Shown piece by piece: positions 9,389 to 18,980 of a stretch of DNA of 64,000 bases. Source of the stretch: GCA-2746605 sp963704835 (lineage in GTDB: Bacteria; Bacteroidota; Ignavibacteria; Ignavibacteriales; Melioribacteraceae); NCBI GenBank assembly GCA_963704835.1, contig CAVPHW010000004.1, positions 106,953 to 170,952 on the forward strand. The letters are read 5' to 3'. The notes beneath the pieces were generated by a model. That model searched no databases. It worked only from the letters and a program-made list of their open reading frames with translations, and had not been told where the DNA came from. A program made the translations under genes and the position numbers. Positions within the stretch are counted from its first letter, which is position 1. The number at the start of each line of letters is the position of its first letter.

Positions 9389-10729
9389 ATGAAAAAGTTA
9401 ATCATTCCCAAAAACATTCTTACAGTCAATAGTCAAAATTCGATTTTAGTAAAGCATGCTGTTGAAATAACCGACAATATTATCACCAACATTATCAATC
9501 TCAACAATTTTGATTTATCAAAGTATAACGGCGAAATTATTTATTTCTCAAATCTAACTCTAATACCTGGTTTTGTTCAAACTCACATTCATTTGTGTCA
9601 AACACTTTTTAGAGGATTGGCAGAAGATATGGAGTTACTTGATTGGTTGCAGCAGAGGATCTTTCCTTATGAATATGCTCATAATAAATCATCTATAAAA
9701 TTATCGGCTCAACTGGGAGTTCATGAATTGCAGCTTGGGGGAACAACAACAATTCTTGATATGGGTACAATTAACCATCAAGAAATTATTTTTGATGAGC
9801 TTGGTAAAACTCAAATGCGTGCGTTTGCCGGAAAGTGTATGATGGATTTGAATGATTTATTTCCTTCATTTGTTGAAGGAACAAATAATAGTTTGAAAGA
9901 AACCTTCGAACTGGCAAAGGAGTTTCATAATACAAACAATAACAGAATTAAGTATGGATTTGCTCCACGATTTGTTCTGTCGTGTTCAGAGCAATTGCTT
10001 AAAGAAACAAAAGAAATGATGAGCGACTTCGAAGGTTCTATGTATCATACACATTCATCCGAAAACAAAGGTGAAATTGAGGAGGTAAAGAGACTTCATA
10101 ATATGGAGAATATTGAATATTTTAATTCAATAAATATATTAGGAGATCATACAGTTTTAGCTCATGGAATTCATGTAAATGAAAATGAAATTAGCTTGTT
10201 GAAAAAATCACAAACAAGAATATCTCATTGCCCATCTTCAAATTTGAAATTAGGTTCTGGAATTGCAAATATACCTCGCTATCTAAAAGAAAATATTTCA
10301 GTTTCATTAGGAGCAGATGGAGCTCCATGTAACAACAGTTTAAGTCAATTCACTGAAATGAGGTTAGCATCATTAATTCAAAAACCAATTTATTCACCAA
10401 AAGCAATGGACGCATTGACTGTATTCAGGTTGGCTACTATTGATGGAGCCAGAGCACTCAATCTAGAAAATGAAATCGGAAGTATTGAAGTTGGCAAGAA
10501 GGCAGATTTAGTACTGTTGAATTTAGAAAAACCAAATCAAACCTTAATTGATGAAAATATTTACTCTTCCATTATTTATTCAGCTAATCAAGAAAATGTA
10601 TCTGAAGTTATGATTGATGGTGAATGGGTTGTTCGTACTGGCAAATCTTTAAAATATGATGCTGATGAATTATTTAAAAAAGGAAAAGAAGAACTAAAGC
10701 AGTTGTTAAATAGGGTTAAATTAAATTAA
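9389..10729 (+). CDS. Amidohydrolase, SAH/MTA deaminase or chlorohydrolase type
   Basis: A 446-residue metal-dependent hydrolase of the SsnA/MtaD/TrzA branch of the amidohydrolase superfamily (subtype III, one metal). Metal ligands are visible: THIHL, the His in MYHTHSSEN, the His in VLAHGIHV and the Asp in LGADGAPCNN. The N-terminal motif FRGLAEDMELLDWLQ and the C-terminal IGSIEVGKKADLVLLN are typical. Family members deaminate S-adenosylhomocysteine, methylthioadenosine or guanine, or dechlorinate triazines; a purine-side-product deaminase fits best beside rdgB, but substrate is inferred. Its stop is one base before the rdgB ATG. Confidence 0.87.
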   Translation: MKKLIIPKNILTVNSQNSILVKHAVEITDNIITNIINLNNFDLSKYNGEIIYFSNLTLIPGFVQTHIHLCQTLFRGLAEDMELLDWLQQRIFPYEYAHNKSSIKLSAQLGVHELQLGGTTTILDMGTINHQEIIFDELGKTQMRAFAGKCMMDLNDLFPSFVEGTNNSLKETFELAKEFHNTNNNRIKYGFAPRFVLSCSEQLLKETKEMMSDFEGSMYHTHSSENKGEIEEVKRLHNMENIEYFNSINILGDHTVLAHGIHVNENEISLLKKSQTRISHCPSSNLKLGSGIANIPRYLKENISVSLGADGAPCNNSLSQFTEMRLASLIQKPIYSPKAMDALTVFRLATIDGARALNLENEIGSIEVGKKADLVLLNLEKPNQTLIDENIYSSIIYSANQENVSEVMIDGEWVVRTGKSLKYDADELFKKGKEELKQLLNRVKLN

Positions 10730-10730
10730 T

Positions 10731-11318
10731 ATGAAAATTATTTTTGCTACTACAAATAAAGGAAAACTTAAGGAAGTAAGAGAACTATTTTGTGGTACAA
10801 ATATTTCCTTTCTCTCTTTAGAAGAAATTCGCTTTGGTGAAGAAATTGGAGAGAACGGGCTTACATTTGAAGAAAATGCTTTCATTAAAGCAGATAAGAT
10901 ATTTAGTATGACAGGCTTGCCAGTTATTGCGGATGATTCTGGGTTGGTAGTTAATCAATTAAATGGTAAACCGGGCATTTATTCTGCAAGATTTGCTGGG
11001 GAGAATGCAACATACTTAGACAATAATCTCAAACTAATCTCGGAATTAAAAAACTTTAAGGCACCACACTTAGCTAAATTTGTCTGCTGCGCTGTTTACA
11101 TTGATGGTAATAATAGAATAGCAGTTACCGGTGAAATGTCCGGCCAAATTATAAATGAATTCAAAGGGGAGAATGGTTTTGGTTATGACCCAATATTTAT
11201 ACCGGAAGGATTTGATTTAACATTGGCAGAAATGGGTTTGCAAGAGAAAAACAAAATAAGTCACAGAGCTAAAGCATTTTCGATTTTGAAAAAGGATATC
11301 TCTCGAATTATTCTTTAA
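10731..11318 (+). CDS. rdgB: RdgB/HAM1 non-canonical purine NTP pyrophosphatase
   Basis: ITP/XTP/dITP pyrophosphatase, 195 residues, which removes deaminated purine nucleotides from the pool. Family motifs are complete: ATTNKGKLKEVRELF at the N-terminus, ADDSGLVVNQLNGKPGIYSA, GENGFGYDPIFIPEG and the C-terminal KNKISHRAKA. The ATG lies one base after the amidohydrolase stop, so translation is probably coupled. The last 11 bases overlap the 3' end of the convergent ubiE gene. Confidence 0.96.
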   Translation: MKIIFATTNKGKLKEVRELFCGTNISFLSLEEIRFGEEIGENGLTFEENAFIKADKIFSMTGLPVIADDSGLVVNQLNGKPGIYSARFAGENATYLDNNLKLISELKNFKAPHLAKFVCCAVYIDGNNRIAVTGEMSGQIINEFKGENGFGYDPIFIPEGFDLTLAEMGLQEKNKISHRAKAFSILKKDISRIIL

Positions 11319-11991
11319 CTGCAATAACAATTTGAACAATTCCAAATGTGGCTGAATATTTTTGAATATTTGTAAAACCCGTTTCCTTCAATAATTCTTC
11401 AAGATCAATTTTTGTATCAAAAGAATTGACTGATTCCGGCAAATATGTATAAGCTTCATTATCCTTGGAAATCAATTTCCCTAAAAATGGGAGAATGCGA
11501 TTGAAGTAGAAAAGATAAAACTTCTTGACAATAATATTTTTAGGCAATCTAAATTCTAGGATTGTTACTTTACCTCTCCTTTCCAAGACATTATAGAACT
11601 GTTCAAATCCCTTTTTAATATCGTAAAAATTTCTTACTCCAAAAGCTACAGTAATATTAGAAAAGGTATTGTCCTTTATGGGTATTGCCTCAGCTACAGA
11701 CTGTACCAGATTGCCTTTACTCCATTTTGCTTTATTAATAAAATGAGTAAGCATGTTTTTACTTAAATCAATTCCAATGATTCTAGTAACCCCAAATTTT
11801 GTTGCAGCAATTGAAAAATCTCCAGTACCGCATGCAATATCGAGAAGCTTCGCAGATTTAGTTATCTCGGTCAATTGTAATGCTTTTTTACGCCAATAAA
11901 AATCAATACCAACACTTAAAAAATGATTTAAAAAATCATACTTTGGTGAAATACTGTCAAATATTCTTTTTACTTGATCTTTTTTATTCAT
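11308..11991 (-). CDS. ubiE: Demethylmenaquinone methyltransferase (UbiE/MenG)
   Basis: A 227-residue SAM methyltransferase of the UbiE/COQ5 family that performs the C-methylation step of menaquinone synthesis. Visible: VKRIFDSISPKYDFLNHFLS at the N-terminus, motif I LDIACGTGDFSIAATKFG, the UbiE signatures VAFGVRNFYDIKKGFEQFY and GKVTILEFRLP. A menaquinone role is inferred from the likely phylum. It is the last gene of a minus-strand operon (rsmA, mgtE, PAP2, ubiE), 11 bases after the PAP2 gene, and converges on rdgB with an 11-base overlap. Confidence 0.95.
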   Translation of the reverse strand: MNKKDQVKRIFDSISPKYDFLNHFLSVGIDFYWRKKALQLTEITKSAKLLDIACGTGDFSIAATKFGVTRIIGIDLSKNMLTHFINKAKWSKGNLVQSVAEAIPIKDNTFSNITVAFGVRNFYDIKKGFEQFYNVLERRGKVTILEFRLPKNIIVKKFYLFYFNRILPFLGKLISKDNEAYTYLPESVNSFDTKIDLEELLKETGFTNIQKYSATFGIVQIVIAVKE

Positions 11992-12002
11992 AACTATAAA
12001 AA

Positions 12003-12947
12003 CTATTTATACTCAAAAGTAGGATTGTTTGTCTTGGTACTCCACCAATTAAAGAGATACTTTCCAAGAACCATTGTTAAAACCATAAAGACAAATCCGC
12101 CAAATAAGTCAACTACATAATGATATCTTAAATATACCGTTGCAAAAATTAAAAGAGATCCATCAATAAGAAAAAATAATTTATTTCTTGATTTTAGTTT
12201 TACAGAAAGATACATGACAAGCAATGTCATCTGAGTATGCCCACTTGGAAAAACATCTCTTTGTACTAGATCAATCGGATTTAAAGTTCCAGCTGGAATT
12301 GACTCACCTGCGTTCACAATTTCCCTTAAGAAATTTGTTAAAAATAGTCCAGGCAACTCAATATTTGTAGTGTCAAAATTGTGCAATGTAAATCTTGGAC
12401 CAACAGCTGGTAAGAAAAAATAGCCTATGTATGAGAGAAAAAACCCCAAAACAATGGTAAAAATCACAAAGTTAAACTCAGTCGATTTATGCTTTAACTG
12501 AAATTCAACCCCTAATATAATTGGAAGAAAGAAAAATGTTCCATAAGCAATTTGTAAAATTTCTGTAAGAATCGGGTTTGATATTTGAAATAGGAATACA
12601 GTTGGATCTAATCCGAAAATAAATCGATCAATAGAAATTAATAAATGATCATAGTCTTGTGAATGAATTGAATCTAATAAAATATAAACTTCCTTAAACG
12701 AAAGAAATATTAATGGTACAACGTAGTAAAAATGAATATTTTTTAAAAGCTTACTATCGGAGGCTTCCGAAATTTTAGCTAGATAAAATACTATTGCAAT
12801 AAGTCCAATATTGAGAGAGGTCAGTAAAATCCATATGTCTATAACTTTATGGAATATTAGGTTAACAGAGATTAAGAACAGATAGAAAAAAATTACAACT
12901 AAATCTGTTGGACTTAGGGACTTGAGTAATTTATTATTTGAAATCAT
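12003..12947 (-). CDS. PAP2-superfamily membrane phosphatase (AUR1-like)
   Basis: A 314-residue polytopic membrane protein with about 7-8 hydrophobic segments. It has the PAP2 catalytic signature in the later half: FPSGHTQMT, with the first catalytic His, and LRYHYVVDLFGG, with the second His and supporting Asp. This arrangement matches the AUR1/inositolphosphotransferase-like PAP2_3 subgroup, which dephosphorylates lipid phosphates or transfers phospho-head groups. The substrate is unknown. It lies 2 bases from mgtE and 11 from ubiE in the same operon. Confidence 0.85.
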   Translation of the reverse strand: MISNNKLLKSLSPTDLVVIFFYLFLISVNLIFHKVIDIWILLTSLNIGLIAIVFYLAKISEASDSKLLKNIHFYYVVPLIFLSFKEVYILLDSIHSQDYDHLLISIDRFIFGLDPTVFLFQISNPILTEILQIAYGTFFFLPIILGVEFQLKHKSTEFNFVIFTIVLGFFLSYIGYFFLPAVGPRFTLHNFDTTNIELPGLFLTNFLREIVNAGESIPAGTLNPIDLVQRDVFPSGHTQMTLLVMYLSVKLKSRNKLFFLIDGSLLIFATVYLRYHYVVDLFGGFVFMVLTMVLGKYLFNWWSTKTNNPTFEYK

Positions 12948-12949
12948 AA

Positions 12950-14332
12950 TTAGGAAAGAAATAGTGTTATAAGAGAGAAATATACAAGTAACCCAATAAT
13001 GTCATTTGTAGTTGTTACAAATGGTCCAGTAGCAATTGCCGGATCTACGTCAAATCTATTCAATATTATTGGTACAACTGCACCAACCATTGTTGCATTA
13101 ACCATAATAACGAAAAGGGAAAAAGATAATACATATGCAAAATGTAAATCAACTTTAAAAACAAAGTAAGTAATTAAAAGCAAAACAATGGTACAAATAA
13201 TTGAGTTAACTAATGCAACTCGAAATTCTTTAAACAATCTTTTAAATGTATCATTGCGCCAAATATCACCTACGTTAATAGCTTGCACCATTACAATTGA
13301 AGATTGACTTCCGGCACTACCTCCCATTGCCATTACTATTGGTATAAAAAAACTTGCAATAATAATTTGTTCTAATGAAGCTTGAAAAGATGCTAACACT
13401 ACTGCACTTACCAACTCCCCGGCAAGGGAAACAAATAGCCAAGGTAGACGATTACGCGAAACTCTAAATGTAGAATCGCTAAATTCTTCCTCTTCGGTTA
13501 AACCTGCAATTTTTTGAATATCTTCCGAAGCTTCTTCATGAATTACATCCTGGATATCATCAAAAGTAATTCTTCCCAGCATTCTGCGATGATCATCCAC
13601 AACAGGAATCGCAACTAAGTCATATTTTTTCATAATATTTGCAACTTCTTCCTGATCTATATCTGGAGTTACAAATAAGAGATCCTCTTGTATAACCGAC
13701 TTAATATTTTCTTGCAGAGGAGTAATTAACAATGACTTCAACGAAACTATGCCTAAAAGTTCATCATTTTCTTTTAAAACATAAATATGATAAATGTGCT
13801 CAAATTCTTCAGCATTATTCCGAACTTCATTAATAGCATCTTTAATTGTAGAAGTACCTGGAACAGCAACATAATTGCTAGTCATAATACCGCCAGCTGT
13901 ATCTTCGGCGTATTTTAGCAATTCCTTAACTTCTTCTGAATCTTCTTTATCTATATTTCTTAAAACTTGTCTAGCAACTGATTTTGGCAAATCACTAATA
14001 ATATCAGTTGCATCATCAGAATACATTTCATCAACAATATTTGAGATAGTCTCAACATCTAATTCATTAAGAATTTTTTCCCTAAGATTTTCATCTATAT
14101 CAAGAATTACTTCACCGCCGGTTTCAGTATCAAGGATTTTAAAGGCGTATAGACTGGAATCAAAATCAAGATGATTAATAATTTCGGCAATATCAGCAGA
14201 ATGTAAATCAGCAAATATGTTTAACAAACTTATTTCTGCTTTGGATTCTATTAATTGAGTTATTATATCTAGAAGTTCGTTATCAACTTGCAGAACTGTT
14301 CTTATTTTTTTTATTTTACTCTGTAAAGCCAT
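12950..14332 (-). CDS. mgtE: Magnesium transporter MgtE
   Basis: A 460-residue MgtE-type Mg2+ channel. The N-terminal helical domain (about 1-130, with DLHSADIAEIINHLD) is followed by two CBS domains (about 135-260; MTSNYVAVPG, LVAIPVVDDHRRMLGRITFDD). The membrane part holds about five helices with the conserved MAMGGSAGSQSSIV, NATMVGAVVPIILNRFDVDP and TTTNDIIGLLVYF. The N and CBS domains normally sense cytosolic Mg2+ and close the pore. The gene overlaps the rsmA 3' end by 17 bases, suggesting coupling. Confidence 0.96.
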   Translation of the reverse strand: MALQSKIKKIRTVLQVDNELLDIITQLIESKAEISLLNIFADLHSADIAEIINHLDFDSSLYAFKILDTETGGEVILDIDENLREKILNELDVETISNIVDEMYSDDATDIISDLPKSVARQVLRNIDKEDSEEVKELLKYAEDTAGGIMTSNYVAVPGTSTIKDAINEVRNNAEEFEHIYHIYVLKENDELLGIVSLKSLLITPLQENIKSVIQEDLLFVTPDIDQEEVANIMKKYDLVAIPVVDDHRRMLGRITFDDIQDVIHEEASEDIQKIAGLTEEEEFSDSTFRVSRNRLPWLFVSLAGELVSAVVLASFQASLEQIIIASFFIPIVMAMGGSAGSQSSIVMVQAINVGDIWRNDTFKRLFKEFRVALVNSIICTIVLLLITYFVFKVDLHFAYVLSFSLFVIMVNATMVGAVVPIILNRFDVDPAIATGPFVTTTNDIIGLLVYFSLITLFLS

Positions 14333-15101
14333 CTTGTTTCTGAATAAATTTTGTTAATAAAATAAAATCTGGCACTTCAAGTTCTTCTGCTCTTTGTGAA
14401 AAAGATATATCAATTGATGAAAAATCACAATTTGCAAATATACTATTCCTTAATGAATTATTTAGAGTTTTTCTTCTGTTTCCAAACGAAGATTTTACGA
14501 CCTTAATGAATAAATTATCATCAACTTCTGGTGATGTTTTTTTATCAAATTTTATGTGAATAATGGCTGCTTCAATATTTGGTTTCGGGTAAAAAACATT
14601 TTTTGAAAGTTTTGAAATAAGTTTTACTGTTGAAAAATATCGGAATATAACAGTTAAAGCCCCATATTCCTTTGTCCTTTTATTCGCAATTAATCTTTTT
14701 GCAATATCCAGTGGAATTATTAAAATGGCTTCACGGACTAAGTATTTGTTATATAACAGCTTAAAGAGTATCTCCCCTGTAAGATTAAAAGGGATATTGC
14801 CAACTATTTTAAAAGGGGTTTCATTTTCTAAATCATTAAAATCGAATTTGGTTATGTCCTTGTTAATAATCTTTAAGTTTTCGAATTTATTTTGTAGCTC
14901 ATCAATTACTCGTGTATCAATTTCAATAGCGGTAAACTTTTCAACAAGGGGAGAAATTTCAGTTGTTATAAACCCTTTTCCTGGTCCAATTTCCAAGATC
15001 GAATCAGAAAAATTTATATCAAGAGAATTCAACATTTTTCTAACAATGTTCTTATCAACTAAATAATTCTGTCCAAATTTTTTTAACGGTTTTATCGACA
15101 T
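14316..15101 (-). CDS. rsmA: 16S rRNA dimethyladenosine transferase (RsmA/KsgA)
   Basis: A 261-residue enzyme that dimethylates the two adjacent adenosines in 16S rRNA helix 45. Motifs: KKFGQNYLVDKNIV at the start, SAM motif I ILEIGPGKGFITTEIS, the catalytic NIPFNLTGEILF (equivalent of NLPY) and VFYPKPNIEAAIIHI. The C-terminal region has FGNRRKTLNNSLR. It is first in a minus-strand operon with mgtE, which it overlaps by 17 bases. The ROK kinase gene diverges from it 96 bases away. Confidence 0.96.
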   Translation of the reverse strand: MSIKPLKKFGQNYLVDKNIVRKMLNSLDINFSDSILEIGPGKGFITTEISPLVEKFTAIEIDTRVIDELQNKFENLKIINKDITKFDFNDLENETPFKIVGNIPFNLTGEILFKLLYNKYLVREAILIIPLDIAKRLIANKRTKEYGALTVIFRYFSTVKLISKLSKNVFYPKPNIEAAIIHIKFDKKTSPEVDDNLFIKVVKSSFGNRRKTLNNSLRNSIFANCDFSSIDISFSQRAEELEVPDFILLTKFIQKQDGFTE

Positions 15102-15197
15102 CTTTCTTTGAACATATGATTAACTTTTTTAACTTAATATCAATGATGAAATATTTTTCTGCAATCCAAAATAATAAAATAATTTTAGAGGTGGAGC

Positions 15198-16169
15198 TTG
15201 ATTAATGATTTTGTAATAACAGTTGATTTAGGTGGAACAAAAGTTCTTTCAGCTTTAATCAATAATAAACGTGAAATAGTTGAAAGAGTTAAAGTTGCAA
15301 CAAACATTAAAGGAGGAGCAGATTTTTTGGTTAAAAGTATTGCTGCTTGTGTAAAAGAATTAATTGCAAAAACCGGGATTAATGAAACACAAGTTAAAGC
15401 TTTGGCATTAGGTGTTCCAGGAACAGTTAATCCCGGAAGTGGAATTATTTCGGTTGCACCTAATTTGAATATTACTAACTATAATATCAAAGAGAAATTT
15501 CAAAAATATTTTAATATTCCGGTACTTTTAGAAAATGATGTAAATATGGCTGGGCTTGGTATTAAAATCTTTGAATATGATAACAAAGTAAATAATATGC
15601 TTGTCGTCTTTTTGGGAACTGGTATTGGCGGTGCTTTATTCTTTAATGGTAAGTTATATAGAGGTTCTTCTTTTTACGCTGGTGAAATTGGGCATATGCT
15701 AGTCCGAGCAAATGGTTTTTTTGATGGAGATGGCAAAGTATCCACTTTTGAAAATCTTGCCAGCAGGACAGCAATTGTAAACTCAATAATTAAAAAATCG
15801 GAAAATAAGAGTACTGTTTTAAAGAAAATAATCAAAAATGGTCAAAAAATTAAGAGTAAAAATCTGCAGAAAGCAATTGATGAAAAAGACAAATTGGTAA
15901 TTGCTGAAATGAGCAAGGCATGTAAAGTAATTGGAACAGTTTTGGGCAGTATTACCACGCTTTTAAATTTAGATACTATTGTATTGGGTGGAGGTGTAAT
16001 TGAAGCCAGTGAAAAATTTATGGTTGAAAAAATAACCAAAGCATTCAATAGTGCTGTAATTAAAGATGCAGGTAGTATTGTAACAATAAAAGCTACCAAA
16101 TTAGGTGATGATGCACCATTGTATGGAGGTTTAGCACTTGCAGAGGAATTTATTAAAAATGAAAAATAA
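15198..16169 (+). CDS. ROK-family sugar kinase without the usual zinc motif; TTG start
   Basis: A 323-residue ROK protein. Present: the phosphate-binding VDLGGTKVLSALI, ALGVPGTVNPGSG, the catalytic Asp in ENDVNMAGLG and GTGIGGALFFNGKLYRG. The ExGH motif is AGEIGHM. The CxCGxxGCxE zinc-binding loop that normally follows ExGH is missing; the region reads LVRANGFFDGDGKVSTFENL, with no cysteine. It is probably a glucokinase or hexose kinase, but substrate is uncertain. TTG at 15198 is chosen because TAGAGGTGGAGC stands directly before it, and the next in-frame ATG would remove the catalytic half. Confidence 0.85.
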   Translation: MINDFVITVDLGGTKVLSALINNKREIVERVKVATNIKGGADFLVKSIAACVKELIAKTGINETQVKALALGVPGTVNPGSGIISVAPNLNITNYNIKEKFQKYFNIPVLLENDVNMAGLGIKIFEYDNKVNNMLVVFLGTGIGGALFFNGKLYRGSSFYAGEIGHMLVRANGFFDGDGKVSTFENLASRTAIVNSIIKKSENKSTVLKKIIKNGQKIKSKNLQKAIDEKDKLVIAEMSKACKVIGTVLGSITTLLNLDTIVLGGGVIEASEKFMVEKITKAFNSAVIKDAGSIVTIKATKLGDDAPLYGGLALAEEFIKNEK

Positions 16170-16979
16170 TAGATTTGAAATTGTTTTATTTTGGCTGCTT
16201 TTTTCTAGCTCAGTGTGTTTTTCACAGACGTCATTTGATAATGTGGGTAAATCGTACACAGATAAAAGTGAATGGGGACAATTCTTCGATGAACCAAAAT
16301 TAGAAGGCACTTTTGTTTTATATAACCTTGTAAAAGATAGTTTGCTAATTTACAATTTAGAAAGAGCTCAACAACAATTTCTTCCAGCCTCAACTTTTAA
16401 AATATTGAATTCTTTAATATCTCTTGAAACTAAAGTTGTTGATGAAAATACAATTATTCAGTGGGATGGTGTTAAAAGGTTTTATGATAAGTGGAATCAA
16501 GATCAAAATATGAAAACAGCCTTCCCAATATCCTGTGTTTGGTTTTATCAAGAATTAGCAAGAAGGGTTGGTTTTGAAAAAATGCAATATTTTTTGCAAG
16601 AATCCAATTATGGGAATAAAAAATTGGGTGATAAAATTGATACATTTTGGCTTGAGGGTGAGCTAAGAATTAGCGCCAGTTGAACAAATTCAATTCTTAA
16701 CAAAGTTCATTAATAATGATCTTACCATTTGATTGTGATAATATCCAAAAAGTTAAAGATATAATGAGAGTCGATTCAACCAAGAATTATAGTATCTATG
16801 CTAAAACCGGTTGGGCTGTAAGAGCTGAAAACCAAGTTGGATGGTACGTTGGTTATGTTGAATCAACAAAAGAGATTTGGGTTTTTGCAATAAATCTTAG
16901 AATTGATAAAAATGAAGACGCTGAATGGCGTAAAAAAATAACAGATAGAATCTTAAAAATGGAAGGAATAATTAACTAA
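16159..16979 (+). pseudogene. Class D (OXA-type) beta-lactamase, broken by two frameshifts
   Basis: A class D serine beta-lactamase spread over three frames. Frame 1 (16159-16675) has a Sec signal peptide (ending VCFSQ), the active-site STFK in PASTFKILNSL, the SxV motif (SCV), YGN in SNYGNKKLGD and FWLEGELRISA. One extra C at 16676-16677 moves the frame to VEQIQFLTKFINND. One extra base near 16722-16726 then moves it to LPFDCDN, which runs on to the KTG box (YAKTGWAVRAENQVGWYVGYVE) and stops at 16979. All family motifs survive, so the damage is recent or a sequence error. The start at 16159 overlaps the ROK gene by 11 bases. Confidence 0.85.
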
Positions 16980-16991
16980 GTAAATAGATTT

Positions 16992-18965
16992 TTAGTAATT
17001 ATTCGTAGCATTATTATCATGGCTAATTTGATGTGTGATCATTTCCAATTCTTCACTTAAATTTGTCCAATTGGAAAAAGCTATTTCTAAACTGGTTTTT
17101 ACCTTTTCATATTCAAATTTGTTTTGCTTTGCCAGCTGTGGGTTTGAATATATCTCTTCCTTCATTAAATCGTTTTCTAATTTTATTTTGAGCCCTTCAA
17201 GTTTTTCGATTTCTGCTTCGATACGATCGATTCTTTCTTTAATTTCCTTTGTGAGATTGTGCTGCTTTTGTCTTCGCTCTGCTTCTTTTCGTTTTTGATC
17301 TTTTCTATTTGTTTTGCCAGAGTTGGAAATTGTATCATTTTTAATGTTTTCTTCTTCATGCTCCTCCTCGTTTTTTAGCAAATAATAATCAATTCCACCA
17401 TAGTAATCTTTTAACTTTTGATTTCTAACTTCAATTACTCGTGTAGTAATAGGTCGCAAAAAATCAACGTCATGGGAAACAATTACTAATGTTCCATTAA
17501 ATTGAATTAATGCATTTTGAAGAATTCTTTTAGAATCAAAGTCCAAATGGTTAGTTGGTTCATCAAGTACAATTGTATTTGATTTTGAAAGCAAAACTTT
17601 AGCTAAAGCAACTCTACTTTTTTCACCACCCGAAAGCACTTTAATTTTTTTAAATACTTCATCGCCATTAAATAAGAAGGCGCCTAATATATTTCTCAAT
17701 TGAGAAACGGTACTTTCCGGGTCGCTTTCAGTCAATTCAGTAATTATATCATTTTCAACATTTAAATTATCAACAACATCTTGCGCGTAAAACGAAATTA
17801 AAGTGTTATGTCCCAATTCTATGCTACCTGAGGTTGGTTCTAACCTCTTGGAAATAATCTTAGAAAGAGTTGTTTTGCCTGCTCCATTTGGACCGACTAA
17901 TGCTATTTTTTCACCTCTTTCTATTTGAAGATTAACATTTTTCAATACAGACAAATTTCCAAAACTCTTGGATAGATCTCCAACTTTAATTGGTAAAATT
18001 CCACTTGGCGTTGTATCAAAAAATTTAAAATGAATTTTACTTTCAGTCTCAAACAACTCTATTCTATCCAATTTATCTAGTTGCTTTATTCGGCTTTGTA
18101 CTTGTTTTGCCTTTGTGGATTTATACCTAAATCGCTCAATAAATTGTTCGGTTTGTTTAATTGCTTTTTGCTGATCTGCAAACTCAGATTTTAAACGTTC
18201 GGCTCTCTCGTTCTTAAAATTTAGGTAATCGTTAAAATTGCCTTTATAAAACGTAACATCTTTATTATAAATTTCTAAAGTCTTAGAACAGATATTATTT
18301 ACAAAATATCTGTCATGGCTAACTAAAATTATCGTACCACGATAAGTTTTTAAAAACTTCACAAGCCACTGCAATGAATCAATATCAAGATGATTTGTTG
18401 GTTCATCTAACAGAATAACATCATTATCTGCTGCTAGAATCTTTGCTAATTCAACTCTCATCTGCCAGCCACCGGAAAGTTCAGAAGTTTTTTTTGTAAA
18501 TTGATTCTTTGTAAAACCAAGTCCCATTAATATTTTTTCAATTACAGAATCAATTTCATAATAACCAACCAATTCTTTTGTACTATTTAAGATTCCAAGT
18601 TGTTCAACTATTCCATTAAATTCATCTGTTTCAGCTTTAGTAATTTTTAATTTATCTTGAAAAAAGTTCTCTTTTTCTTCTAAGCTCGTAATGTGAGTTA
18701 ATGAATTTCTCACTTCTTCAAATATTGTATATTTTGTTAAAACAACTAACTCTTGAGGTAAGTAACCAATTTTGAGACCTTTTTTAAAACTGATATCACC
18801 ACTTTCTTGTGTTTGTTTACCGGAAAGAATTTTGAGGAATGTTGATTTGCCAGTTCCATTAGAACCAACTAATGCAATTTTATCATTAGGTAAAATTTTA
18901 AGATTTACACCTTCAAAGAGGTTATCGCCAGTAAATTGAACCGAAAGATTTGTAATGTCTATCAT
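16992..18965 (-). CDS. ABC-F family ATPase (Uup/EttA-like)
   Basis: A 657-residue cytosolic protein with two ABC domains and no membrane segment. Walker A motifs: GSNGTGKSTFLKILSG (N-terminal) and GPNGAGKTTLSKIIS (C-terminal, about residue 355). Signatures: LSGGWQMRVELAKILA and LSGGEKSRVALAKVLL; both Walker B sites read LDEPTNHLD. A charged linker between the domains and a long C-terminal coiled coil (about 530-640, Lys/Glu-rich) resemble Uup. ABC-F proteins bind the ribosomal E site or resolve stalled complexes. Lying next to a beta-lactamase gene is not evidence for a resistance role. It follows the propeller gene after 15 bases. Confidence 0.93.
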   Translation of the reverse strand: MIDITNLSVQFTGDNLFEGVNLKILPNDKIALVGSNGTGKSTFLKILSGKQTQESGDISFKKGLKIGYLPQELVVLTKYTIFEEVRNSLTHITSLEEKENFFQDKLKITKAETDEFNGIVEQLGILNSTKELVGYYEIDSVIEKILMGLGFTKNQFTKKTSELSGGWQMRVELAKILAADNDVILLDEPTNHLDIDSLQWLVKFLKTYRGTIILVSHDRYFVNNICSKTLEIYNKDVTFYKGNFNDYLNFKNERAERLKSEFADQQKAIKQTEQFIERFRYKSTKAKQVQSRIKQLDKLDRIELFETESKIHFKFFDTTPSGILPIKVGDLSKSFGNLSVLKNVNLQIERGEKIALVGPNGAGKTTLSKIISKRLEPTSGSIELGHNTLISFYAQDVVDNLNVENDIITELTESDPESTVSQLRNILGAFLFNGDEVFKKIKVLSGGEKSRVALAKVLLSKSNTIVLDEPTNHLDFDSKRILQNALIQFNGTLVIVSHDVDFLRPITTRVIEVRNQKLKDYYGGIDYYLLKNEEEHEEENIKNDTISNSGKTNRKDQKRKEAERRQKQHNLTKEIKERIDRIEAEIEKLEGLKIKLENDLMKEEIYSNPQLAKQNKFEYEKVKTSLEIAFSNWTNLSEELEMITHQISHDNNATNNY

Positions 18966-18980
18966 CTGGGATTTGAGGAA

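Noticed and set aside
13875..14174. Long plus-strand open frame inside mgtE
   Set aside because: Serine/isoleucine-rich antisense frame of a well-conserved gene with no start signal; a shadow.
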